Part shown: positions 17,066-24,779 of the stretch, one piece after another
Layout: every line of letters begins with the position of its first letter
Position numbering within the stretch: position 1 is the stretch's first letter
Source of the DNA: Bianquea renquensis
GTDB taxonomy: Bacteria > Bacillota > Clostridia > Lachnospirales > Bianqueaceae
DNA length: 64,000 nucleotides
Direction of reading: 5' to 3'
NCBI RefSeq assembly: GCF_014384895.1
Contig: NZ_JACRSQ010000014.1
Coordinates: forward strand, 1-64,000
Program-made: the position numbers and the translations under genes
Notes under the pieces: model-generated
The model's input: the letters and a program-made list of their open reading frames with translations, nothing else
Told to the model about the DNA's origin: nothing
Databases searched by the model: none

Positions 17066-17107
17066 AGGGACTGCCCTAACAGATGCATCGCGTTTAGGAC
17101 AGTCCCT
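17066..17107. terminator. Hairpin between convergent dnaC-like and rhamnosidase genes
   Basis: AGGGACTG and CAGTCCCT arms, extended by CCTAA/TTTAGG pairing with one mismatch, flank a loop. The region after the stem is only weakly T-rich on either strand, so termination efficiency is uncertain. Nothing else is visible in 16,996-17,138. Confidence 0.45.
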
Positions 17108-17138
17108 CTATATTGTTGTGTGCTCTCCTGCCGCCGGC

Positions 17139-19130
17139 TCAGCCTTCGACGGTCAGAGGCTGCCCTGGCACAATGGGGATCCGGCTTTCCCCCAACACCA
17201 GTGTTCCACCCTCTGCGTCGGTGGTCACTTGCACCCTTGCGCCCTCCACCTGTACCGTCACGGACTTTCCGTCGGGCAGCGGCACTGTTCCGCGCATAGA
17301 CGCAAGCCCTCCAAGTTGAGGACGAACCTGAAATTCCGCATAGCCAACCTTGGTTGGCTCCACCCCGAGGAAATAGCGCCCCAACAGATAGATGGGGCTG
17401 GCTCCCCATGCATGGCAAAAACTTTTGTCGAAAGGCTGGTTATACATGGCGCACTGCTCTACGCCCGTTAAGGTCGGATCATACTCTTCCCAGAAGGTCG
17501 TGGCGCCCTCCTCCAGCATACCGCCCCAATAGGACTCCATCTGGGCCAAAACTGTACGGTACTCTCCCATTTTGCAGAGCGCTTCCAACTCATAAAATTT
17601 GAAGTACGGCGTGGTGATGGGCGGCACCTCCTCATTGAGAATCACCGAGGTTTTGATTCGCTGCGCCATCTCCTCGCTGGCGAAGCCAAAGATAATGGCA
17701 AAGAGATTGGCGTGCCGTCGAATCTGTTGGGAAGGCTGTAAATCCCGGCATGTGGTCACGAAAGCTCCCCGCTCCTCATTCCAGTATAGCCGAAGGATCT
17801 TCCCCCGAACAGTGCTTGCCAGGTTCCCGTATCGCTCCTGATCCTCTTGAAAGTCCAGCAGCGCCGCGCACTGGCTCATGGACTCCAGCGCCTTGCAATA
17901 CAGCATCTGCATGGCGCACAGGGCGCCATCCTTTTCCATGTCCGCCCAATCGATAAAGACCCAGTCTCCTTGTCCCTCGATCAAGCCATCCTTATTTCCA
18001 CGGCCGATACAGTATTCCATGAGACTCTTCATCCTGGGATAGATCTGGCTCACGAATTCCCCGTCGCCTGTATGATGATAGTAGTCCCAGACGGAGATCA
18101 GCCAGTAAAAGGAGTAATCCACAATGGTGTTGATGTGGGAGGGAATCGGATCTTTTCCGCGCAAGGCCAGCATTGTCCGCTTGATGATGTCCTGATCAAA
18201 GAAACTATAGTAATCCAGGAAATAACTCTGATACGCATCTCCCGACCAGACCCAGCGGTCCCGCTTGATTCCGTCTAAGAAAAAGAGCCTGCTGCACAGT
18301 TCCAGCGTGTACAGTGACACGTCGTAAATGGTATTCAGTGTCTCATTAGGGCATTGAAAGGCGCCCCGCTTCTCCAGTGGAAGATATTCATAGAGTCCTG
18401 ACAGCGTACCTGGCTCCCCCTCGCTCTCCACATAGACATAGCGAAAAGCCCTGGCGGGCAAAATATGCTGAGGTTCCTGAATTGTTACACAGTCTCGAAT
18501 GACTGTCTTTTCTTTGTGTAGAGCTTCTTCCCTGCTTTCGCCGTAATAAATTCGGAGGACAGCTCCGGGTTCCCCGCCGTCAATCACAAGTTTGCTGAAG
18601 GTCTCTTTTCCAAAGTCATACAGTTCCCCCTGCTCGACTTTCATCCGCCCCACCGGCTGGACCGGCTTGCAGGGCAGTGAGAATTTTGAGGGCGGAACCG
18701 CAGGGTCATCCAAGTTCCAGCATCCCACGGGACTCTTATCTCCGGCCAAACTGTCGGCTGACCAGGTTTCATCGCTGATGATGGTATGGCCCTGAACAAA
18801 CACGCTTGGCAGCCCTGTGGCATTTCCCACTATGACTGTCAGCACATAGTCGCCAGCCTTGACCAAATGCCGGTTGCCCTCCCGTACCGGCTGGCGTAGC
18901 CCGTTGATGGACACATAGCCGACGCCATCCATGGTCACCGCGATGGTCTCATCTTTCTCCAGATGGCCCTTCTTTGTAAATCGGATGAGCCGGTTGCAGT
19001 CAAATAGTTTCCAGAAGGCCGGCACAATATTGCCCCGCTCCTCCCTCTGCAGCCCCATCAGCATATGCTGGTGAATTTCAAAATCTCCGTAGTACCAGAT
19101 CCAAGTCGGTTTCGTCCGTCTAGTTTTCAT
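17139..19130 (-). CDS. GH78-type alpha-L-rhamnosidase
   Basis: The protein is about 663 residues long when started at MKTRRTKPTWIWYYGDFEI, where GGGGAGG lies six bases upstream. The open frame extends further but into rpiB. An N-terminal beta-domain (~1-270) precedes an (alpha/alpha)6-barrel (~285-590) with the family signature DGIKRDRWVWSGDAYQSYF, which carries the likely catalytic acidic residues. A C-terminal beta-domain ends the protein. No signal peptide is seen, so a cytoplasmic enzyme is expected. It overlaps rpiB by about 11 bases and sits last in the operon, an unusual partner for housekeeping genes. Substrate specificity is inferred from the family only. Confidence 0.82.
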   Translation of the reverse strand: MKTRRTKPTWIWYYGDFEIHQHMLMGLQREERGNIVPAFWKLFDCNRLIRFTKKGHLEKDETIAVTMDGVGYVSINGLRQPVREGNRHLVKAGDYVLTVIVGNATGLPSVFVQGHTIISDETWSADSLAGDKSPVGCWNLDDPAVPPSKFSLPCKPVQPVGRMKVEQGELYDFGKETFSKLVIDGGEPGAVLRIYYGESREEALHKEKTVIRDCVTIQEPQHILPARAFRYVYVESEGEPGTLSGLYEYLPLEKRGAFQCPNETLNTIYDVSLYTLELCSRLFFLDGIKRDRWVWSGDAYQSYFLDYYSFFDQDIIKRTMLALRGKDPIPSHINTIVDYSFYWLISVWDYYHHTGDGEFVSQIYPRMKSLMEYCIGRGNKDGLIEGQGDWVFIDWADMEKDGALCAMQMLYCKALESMSQCAALLDFQEDQERYGNLASTVRGKILRLYWNEERGAFVTTCRDLQPSQQIRRHANLFAIIFGFASEEMAQRIKTSVILNEEVPPITTPYFKFYELEALCKMGEYRTVLAQMESYWGGMLEEGATTFWEEYDPTLTGVEQCAMYNQPFDKSFCHAWGASPIYLLGRYFLGVEPTKVGYAEFQVRPQLGGLASMRGTVPLPDGKSVTVQVEGARVQVTTDAEGGTLVLGESRIPIVPGQPLTVEG

Positions 19131-19566
19131 TTCCATCCTCCCCTTCCATAAGATTGATTCTCCTCTGGTGCCGTTCCTCCCCTGAAAATGGAGTGTGCAG
19201 GAATATATCCGCGATCTTGACCGCCAACCCCGGCCCGACGACACGGCCTCCCATGGCAAGAATATTGGCGTCATTGTGCAGTCTCGTCGCCTCCGCGGAA
19301 AAGCAGTCGTGGCACAGAGCGCAGCGCACGCCTTTCACCTTATTGGCGGCCATGGAAATTCCGATGCCGGTTCCACAGATGAGAATTCCCTTTTCCGCCT
19401 TTCCCTCTGCGACTTCCTTGGCCACAGCTTTTGCATAGAGGGGATAGTCGCACGCCGCTTCCCCGTAGCATCCAAAATCCTTATAGGGAATCTTCTGTTC
19501 CTGCAAATAGCGGAGTATCTCCTGCTTCAACCCATATCCGCCGTGATCACATCCGATTGCTATCAC
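19120..19566 (-). CDS. rpiB: Ribose-5-phosphate isomerase B
   Basis: This 148-residue protein is the usual length for RpiB/LacAB. It begins MIAIGCDHGGYGLKQEI, with the catalytic Cys in CGTGIGISMAANKVKG and the phosphate-binding HNDANILAMGGRVVG. It interconverts ribose-5-phosphate and ribulose-5-phosphate. Allose- or galactose-6-phosphate isomerases share the fold, so the exact substrate is inferred. The start overlaps the end of the upstream Sua5-type gene by four bases. Confidence 0.93.
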   Translation of the reverse strand: MIAIGCDHGGYGLKQEILRYLQEQKIPYKDFGCYGEAACDYPLYAKAVAKEVAEGKAEKGILICGTGIGISMAANKVKGVRCALCHDCFSAEATRLHNDANILAMGGRVVGPGLAVKIADIFLHTPFSGEERHQRRINLMEGEDGNEN

Positions 19567-20660
19567 TCTTCCTCATCCTTTCCTGTCGCAGTATCAACAT
19601 GTAAAATCCGTCCCGCCGCTGCTTTGCACAGACGGTTCATAATGGCCTCGCCCACCCCATCCCGGGGCAGCGCCTCGCCGTATATAGCCTGACAGCCGCC
19701 CTCATCAAACCTTCGGAGCGCTCTAAATAGATTGGCGGCTATCTGATCCGGCTGCTTCCGGCTTCCGAGGATCTCAACCTGCACGGCAGCCGGTATGTGC
19801 CCCTGAAAGTATTGCGCCTGCATCTCCGCCGTGATGAGCAGACCTGTCTTGTATCCCTTTCCTATAGACTCGGCTACCTTTTCCTCCATCATGGCTCTGA
19901 CTCGCTCCAACGGACCCTCCAGCAAAATCAGCTCCCCCTTGGGTGCGTAATGCTTATACTTCATACCCGGCGCCTTGGGGACTGCGGAGGATTTCAAGGC
20001 GATCCCCGGATCCATCCTCACATCCCCGATAACCTGCTGGAGCATCTCCCTCGTCACCGCCCCCGGCCGCAGGATCATAGGCTTGTCCGACGTGACATCC
20101 AAAACAGTGGACTCCAATCCGATGGCGCAAGGTCCGCCATCCAGGATTAGAGGAATGCGCCCCGCCATGTCCTCCTTCACATGCTGCGCCGTAGTCGGAC
20201 TCGGCCTCCCAGAAGTGTTGGCGCTCGGGGCCACAACGGGAAGCCGGCACGCCTCAAGCAGCGCCTTTGCCACTGGATGGGAGGGCATACGAATCGCTAC
20301 GGTGTCGAGGCCTCCTGTGATAGCCTTTGAGATCAAAGGCCCCTTTGGAAAAATAAGGGTGAGCGGGCCTGGCCAGAAACGCTCCATCAAAGCTTCTGCG
20401 CAGGCCGGTATCTCGGATATCAGTCCCTCCAGGGTAGCACCTGGCCAGATATGCACGATTAACGGGTTGTCGGCCGGCCGGCCCTTTGCCTCATAGATCC
20501 TGGTGATTCCCTCCTCCGACATGGCCCAGGCTCCTAGACCGTACACCGTTTCCGTTGGAAATGCAACGATCTGCCCACCTCGCAGCAGGGCGGTCGCCTC
20601 GTCAAAGACTGTGGCCTCCAACCGCCCTTCCTCAACTTTCGTGACCTTTGTGTCCCACAT
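19563..20660 (-). CDS. L-threonylcarbamoyladenylate synthase (Sua5/YwlC type)
   Basis: This 365-residue two-domain protein has a YrdC domain (residues ~15-205; KRIx-like stretch FPTETVYGLGAWAM, then PSANTSGRPSPT) and a C-terminal Sua5 domain (~235-345). It makes the threonylcarbamoyl-AMP intermediate for the t6A37 modification of ANN-decoding tRNAs. The fused Sua5 domain separates it from the short TsaC form. It lies between cwlD and rpiB and is coupled to rpiB by an overlap. Confidence 0.95.
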   Translation of the reverse strand: MWDTKVTKVEEGRLEATVFDEATALLRGGQIVAFPTETVYGLGAWAMSEEGITRIYEAKGRPADNPLIVHIWPGATLEGLISEIPACAEALMERFWPGPLTLIFPKGPLISKAITGGLDTVAIRMPSHPVAKALLEACRLPVVAPSANTSGRPSPTTAQHVKEDMAGRIPLILDGGPCAIGLESTVLDVTSDKPMILRPGAVTREMLQQVIGDVRMDPGIALKSSAVPKAPGMKYKHYAPKGELILLEGPLERVRAMMEEKVAESIGKGYKTGLLITAEMQAQYFQGHIPAAVQVEILGSRKQPDQIAANLFRALRRFDEGGCQAIYGEALPRDGVGEAIMNRLCKAAAGRILHVDTATGKDEEE

Positions 20661-20701
20661 CGTATGTTGATTCCTTCTCTCTTTTGAACTAGGGGGTACG
20701 A

Positions 20702-21439
20702 TTACGGAGATGACGACTCCTCCCCACTGGGGCAGTTTCCCGCCTCTATATTAAAGTATGCCGCAATGCCCGCGTAGATCCCCCACGCCACCTTTTTCTG
20801 GTAGCTCTCATCATTTAAGCTTTCTTCTTCCTTCGAATTCGTGAGAAATCCACACTCCACCAATACCGCGGGAATCTCGCTCTGTTTTAAGATATAATAG
20901 CTGTCGTTCTGCTTGATCACCCTGGTATTGTCCGGGGATGTAAAGGAATTCAGCTGGTCCTGGATTTCCGTCGCCAGGCGTTTTGCCTCTTCTGAATTCT
21001 CCTGGTAAAATACCTGCGGTCCCCAGTATTGGCTTTCGGGAAAACTGTTTTGATGGATGCTGACCATGAGGTCTGCACCGCTCTCATTGATCATGTCCCG
21101 GCGCTTCTGCATGTCCGCGCGTTTTTTATTCTGGTCCTGCTCCGTATATAATCCTTCATCTTCCAAACGGGTGACAACGACCTGCGCTCCCCCGATCTCT
21201 AAGTACGCCTGCAATTTCAGAGCGATGGCCAGATTGATGTCTTTCTCGTCAGCGCCGTTGGTTCCCGGCTTTCCAGGATCCATGCCGCCATGACCGGCAT
21301 CCAGGTAGATCAGCTTGCCGGCCAAGGGCAGTCCCCGGGTGCTGATGACCGTGTGCGCATAGGATATGGTCAGCGCGCTCAGACATACGACTAGCACCGG
21401 GATTACAATTCGATATACTGTTATGGTTTTTCTGGACAT
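20702..21439 (-). CDS. cwlD: N-acetylmuramoyl-L-alanine amidase CwlD
   Basis: This is a 245-residue protein when started at MSRKTITVYRIVIP. That start has GGGGATGGGACC directly upstream and leaves an N-terminal signal or membrane segment (~9-30). The catalytic Amidase_3 domain contains the zinc-binding IYLDAGHGGMDPG, the VSIHQNSF histidine and VLVECGFLTNSKEE with the catalytic Glu. In spore formers CwlD cooperates with PdaA to make muramic-delta-lactam in cortex peptidoglycan. The longer frame to 21523 overlaps hflX and is less likely. Confidence 0.92.
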   Translation of the reverse strand: MSRKTITVYRIVIPVLVVCLSALTISYAHTVISTRGLPLAGKLIYLDAGHGGMDPGKPGTNGADEKDINLAIALKLQAYLEIGGAQVVVTRLEDEGLYTEQDQNKKRADMQKRRDMINESGADLMVSIHQNSFPESQYWGPQVFYQENSEEAKRLATEIQDQLNSFTSPDNTRVIKQNDSYYILKQSEIPAVLVECGFLTNSKEEESLNDESYQKKVAWGIYAGIAAYFNIEAGNCPSGEESSSP

Positions 21440-21485
21440 GGTCCCATCCCCTTTTTTTCCTATTCTATTCGGGGATACCTCTGTC

Positions 21486-22775
21486 CTATGCCTGGACCTG
21501 AAAGGCTCCAACCATAGACGCATATTTTTTCTTCGTCCGGACTCGAAGAAAAATCCCGTCCTCCCGGAATTCCTCCTCCAAAATCTGTCCCTTTCTTCGG
21601 ATCATATCGTGGAGCCGTCCCTCTGAATAGGGCAACAAAACGGAGATCTCCATCTGCTGAGCGTCCAAAATTCGATCCACCGCCTCCAACACGGCGTGCC
21701 GGTCTTCATCGGAAAAGGCCGATATCTTTAAGATTTCCTCCGAGGCATAGGGGACATGCACCGCCATCTCACTGGCGCCAGCTTTATCCTGCTTATTTAG
21801 AAGCGTCACAACGGGCTTATCCCCTGCTCCCAAGTCCTCCATCGCTTTCGTGGTAACCGTCATGTTGAGCTGCGCCTTCTCATCCGATGCGTCCACCACG
21901 TGCAATAGGATATCGGCATATACAACCTCCTCCAACGTCGCGCGAAAGGCTTTGACTAACTGGTGCGGGAGCTTATGGATGAAGCCTACCGTGTCCGTCA
22001 ATAGCGCTTCCCGGCCGCTGGGCAGCAGGATCTTCCGCGTTGTCGTGTCCAGTGTCGCAAACAGCTTATCCTCTTCCAGCACGCCGGCGTTGGTAAACCG
22101 GTTGAAGAGTGTAGATTTTCCCGCGTTGGTGTATCCCACCAGCGCCAACACCGGAATCTCATTCTCCGTTCGCTGGGAGCGCAACAGTCCCCGCTGCTGC
22201 TCCATGTCCTTCAGCTGCCGGTTGAGCATATCGATCCTGCGCCGGATATGCCGACGGTCTAGCTCTAGCTTCGTCTCCCCCGCGCCTCGAGTGTGGGTCC
22301 CCACCGCGGCGCCCTGCCTGGACAGTTCCGTCCCAAGCCCCGTCAGCCGCGTCAACCTATAGTTTAGCTGTGCCAGCTCAACCTGCATCATGCCTTCTTT
22401 TGTCACAGCGCGCTGAGAAAAGATATCCAGGATCAACAGCGTGCGGTCTACAACCTTGACGCCAAGCTGATCTGTCAGAGCTTTCAATTGAACCGGAGTC
22501 AGTTCATCGTCGGTAATGACCCCATCAGCCCCCGTCTCGGCAATCTTTTCCTTAACTTCCGCGATCTTGCCTGTACCGAGATAGGTCTTAGGGTGCGGCG
22601 AGTCCAGCTTCTGTATTATACGGCCCACACTGACGGCCCCCGCCGTCTCCAGCAATTCTTCCAGCTCATGTAACGATTTCTCCGCCTCGATTGGCGCGGC
22701 GTCTCCCTCGACAGCCAACAATACAAACCGTTGAACTTTTTCCTGTGTCTCGACTGCCCGTTTATCCGTTTCCAT
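21486..22775 (-). CDS. hflX: Ribosome-associated GTPase HflX
   Basis: This 429-residue protein has an N-terminal HflX domain (~1-190, with SPHPKTYLGTGKIAEVKE and DDELTPVQLKAL), a coiled-coil linker (RRHIRRRIDMLNRQLKDMEQ) and a GTPase domain. Its G1 is GYTNAGKSTLFN, G3 is DTVGFIHKLPH and G4 is NKQD. HflX splits stalled or hibernating ribosomes under stress. It lies 9 bases downstream of the GH18 gene and upstream of cwlD. Confidence 0.97.
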   Translation of the reverse strand: METDKRAVETQEKVQRFVLLAVEGDAAPIEAEKSLHELEELLETAGAVSVGRIIQKLDSPHPKTYLGTGKIAEVKEKIAETGADGVITDDELTPVQLKALTDQLGVKVVDRTLLILDIFSQRAVTKEGMMQVELAQLNYRLTRLTGLGTELSRQGAAVGTHTRGAGETKLELDRRHIRRRIDMLNRQLKDMEQQRGLLRSQRTENEIPVLALVGYTNAGKSTLFNRFTNAGVLEEDKLFATLDTTTRKILLPSGREALLTDTVGFIHKLPHQLVKAFRATLEEVVYADILLHVVDASDEKAQLNMTVTTKAMEDLGAGDKPVVTLLNKQDKAGASEMAVHVPYASEEILKISAFSDEDRHAVLEAVDRILDAQQMEISVLLPYSEGRLHDMIRRKGQILEEEFREDGIFLRVRTKKKYASMVGAFQVQA

Positions 22776-22784
22776 ATGGCCTCC

Positions 22785-24521
22785 TTACTGCACATACTCT
22801 TGAAATTCTCTCCACACGCTGGCTCGCTCCAAACCGATCTTCCAAGCGGCCACGCCGGCTAATCCATTCTCTTTTGCCATGTCAAGCCGTATTTGGGTGG
22901 AGCGTTCTTCCTCTAACCAAATTTGACATAGATTGTTTCCCATTTTATATTCAACGTAATACTGGCCTATCTCATCCCGCCAGACCATCTCGCCACCGTT
23001 CTCCTCCGCCAAATCTAAGGCCCTCTCCATGCCCATGGCTTCTGTCTCGAGGGTGGTTGACCCATCTTGGCTTTCCACCGTCGTCCAGAGCCTTGTAAAA
23101 AATGGCACCCCTAACACGGTCTTCTCCGCCGGTACCTGGGCCAGCGTGTCTGCGATGCCGTCCGCGACAAAGGTTTTTGAGGCCACACTTCCCGCTTCCT
23201 CAGAGCCTGCATAATGTTCATCGTATCCCATGATGATCACATAATCCGCCACTCTCCCCAAAATATCCCGCCGGTAGTGTTCTGTCCACGGTTTCGGCAC
23301 ATAGCAGTCCACAGATAGGGAATACCCCGCAGGCCGCAGTACCGCTGACAGCTCGCGCATGAATTGGACGAAAAAAGGTCCTGTCTGTGTGGAGATACCC
23401 TCAAAGTCCACATTGATTCCGTCAAAGCCATACTCCTGACACAGTGCGGCCAGCTCTCGGGCCAGGGCCTGCCTCTTCTCGGTATCCTGTAAAACCGCCA
23501 TCGTCTTCTCATCCTCGAAATCATTGTCAAATAAAGGCCATACCTGATATCCCTCCCCGTGTGCCCAATCGATATAGTCCCTATTGGCCAGGCATTGAAC
23601 CTCTCCGTTATCCTGAAATTTCAGCCATGTGGGTGAAATGACATTGGCGATTCCGGAAGCATTGGAAAATAGCTCCGCTGTGGAAGCATCAAATCTCCCC
23701 GTATAATCCTGATGCCAGGCCATCACGATCTTGCCTTGTACCCGTCTCTCTTCTGGAATTTCAACTTCCGGCTGCGCGGGAACCTCCATCGAGTACTCCT
23801 GCCACTCCTGGACGGCATCTTCTTGAATGTATCCCACAAGCCCGTCCTGAGTCAGGACCTGTGCATACCCGCCAGCTTCCCCGAGCCGATACAGCGTCTC
23901 CCCAAGTGCAATCTGCCGGTAATACTGAAACCCTTCTCTGTGTCCCATAATGGAGTCTATGAAGTCACCGCTTTGGGGATATGCTTTCAGATAGGTGCCC
24001 TCGACAGCACAGACCCCCTTTTGTCCCTGCAGCGCCTGAACGCTGATTATATTATACTCCTTATTTTCAATCCAGTCCAGCCCAAACATGTCTCTCGCCT
24101 CATCCATTCTCATGTAGATCCGCTGGCCCTGGCGGACAAACCATACCTCCCCCTCCATCTGCACTCCATTTTTTACCATACCCGTCTCCCCGCAGGTAAA
24201 ATTTAGGATTGTGTTGGCGTTGGTATAGATGACCTCTTCGCCGCCGTCCTGGTAAAAAAAGGCCTCGCCGGCAAAATTTTCGTTGATGAAGGTAAGGTCA
24301 ATATAGTACTGTCCATCCCGCAGTAAAATCGAATCCTCTGCATCCATCTCCCCGCAGTATTGCAAGAGGGAGAAGCCCTCCGAGACGGCTGGATATACTT
24401 CTTGCGGTGTTATCTTTTTCATGGCAGTCAATGCGGTATACCCCCATAGACTCCCTAGTATGATGGCGAAAAGGATAAAAAAAATAAGTAGAATCAAGAT
24501 CGATTGCGTCTTTTTCTTCAT
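22785..24521 (-). CDS. Membrane-anchored GH18 glycosidase with SH3-like domain
   Basis: This is a ~578-residue protein when started at MKKKTQSILILLIFFILFAI, which has AGAGAGGACGCCGT upstream. The N-terminal membrane helix acts as an anchor. Residues ~60-165 resemble a copper-amine-oxidase-like beta-domain (LRDGQYYIDLTFINENF). An SH3-like stretch follows (~175-235, YQVLTQDGLVGYIQED type). The GH18 barrel (~260-560) contains the catalytic motif FDGINVDFE. Such proteins in Clostridia act on peptidoglycan or chitin-like glycans and relate to spore cortex-lytic YdhD/SleL enzymes. The exact substrate is unknown. Confidence 0.85.
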   Translation of the reverse strand: MKKKTQSILILLIFFILFAIILGSLWGYTALTAMKKITPQEVYPAVSEGFSLLQYCGEMDAEDSILLRDGQYYIDLTFINENFAGEAFFYQDGGEEVIYTNANTILNFTCGETGMVKNGVQMEGEVWFVRQGQRIYMRMDEARDMFGLDWIENKEYNIISVQALQGQKGVCAVEGTYLKAYPQSGDFIDSIMGHREGFQYYRQIALGETLYRLGEAGGYAQVLTQDGLVGYIQEDAVQEWQEYSMEVPAQPEVEIPEERRVQGKIVMAWHQDYTGRFDASTAELFSNASGIANVISPTWLKFQDNGEVQCLANRDYIDWAHGEGYQVWPLFDNDFEDEKTMAVLQDTEKRQALARELAALCQEYGFDGINVDFEGISTQTGPFFVQFMRELSAVLRPAGYSLSVDCYVPKPWTEHYRRDILGRVADYVIIMGYDEHYAGSEEAGSVASKTFVADGIADTLAQVPAEKTVLGVPFFTRLWTTVESQDGSTTLETEAMGMERALDLAEENGGEMVWRDEIGQYYVEYKMGNNLCQIWLEEERSTQIRLDMAKENGLAGVAAWKIGLERASVWREFQEYVQ

Positions 24522-24563
24522 ACGGCGTCCTCTCTCTTCAACTGTACTGCGCGGCCGGCGCAT

Positions 24564-24583
24564 ATAATCGCTAACGCGATTAT
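24564..24583. promoter_or_regulatory. 8-bp-arm palindrome at the GH18-hflX operon promoter
   Basis: ATAATCGC and GCGATTAT flank TAAC. The palindrome abuts a minus-strand TATAAT (24582-24587) just upstream of the GH18 gene, a classic operator position. No matching -35 was found and the binding protein is unknown. Confidence 0.4.
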
Positions 24584-24601
24584 TATACCATAGTTTTTTC
24601 A

Positions 24602-24731
24602 TGGAAAATCTTACATTTCTCTGACTTTCCACTTGATGTGGCGTGTGTCACTGCTGATTTGTGATGCGCTGCTTGCTACCGCTGTGGAAAAGCTCACATC
24701 CCTTTGACTTTCCCCTGGGAGTGCGGTATAC
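24602..24731 (+). repeat. Imperfect ~46-bp direct repeat upstream of uvrC
   Basis: Two copies begin GGAAAA and share ACAT, TCT/TTTGACTTTCC and a G-rich end: one at about 24603-24648 and one at 24686-24731. The second contains the uvrC promoter. The first has the -35-like CTGACTTT but no good -10. Confidence 0.5.
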
Positions 24732-24732
24732 T
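24704..24732 (+). promoter_or_regulatory. Sigma-A promoter of uvrC
   Basis: TTGACT (24704-24709) and TATACT (24727-24732) are separated by 17 bases, about 47 bases before the GTG start. Confidence 0.78.
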
Positions 24733-24779
24733 TAGGGTACCGTGGACTGGATTTTGTTGATTTGGAAGGGGCGATCTCT

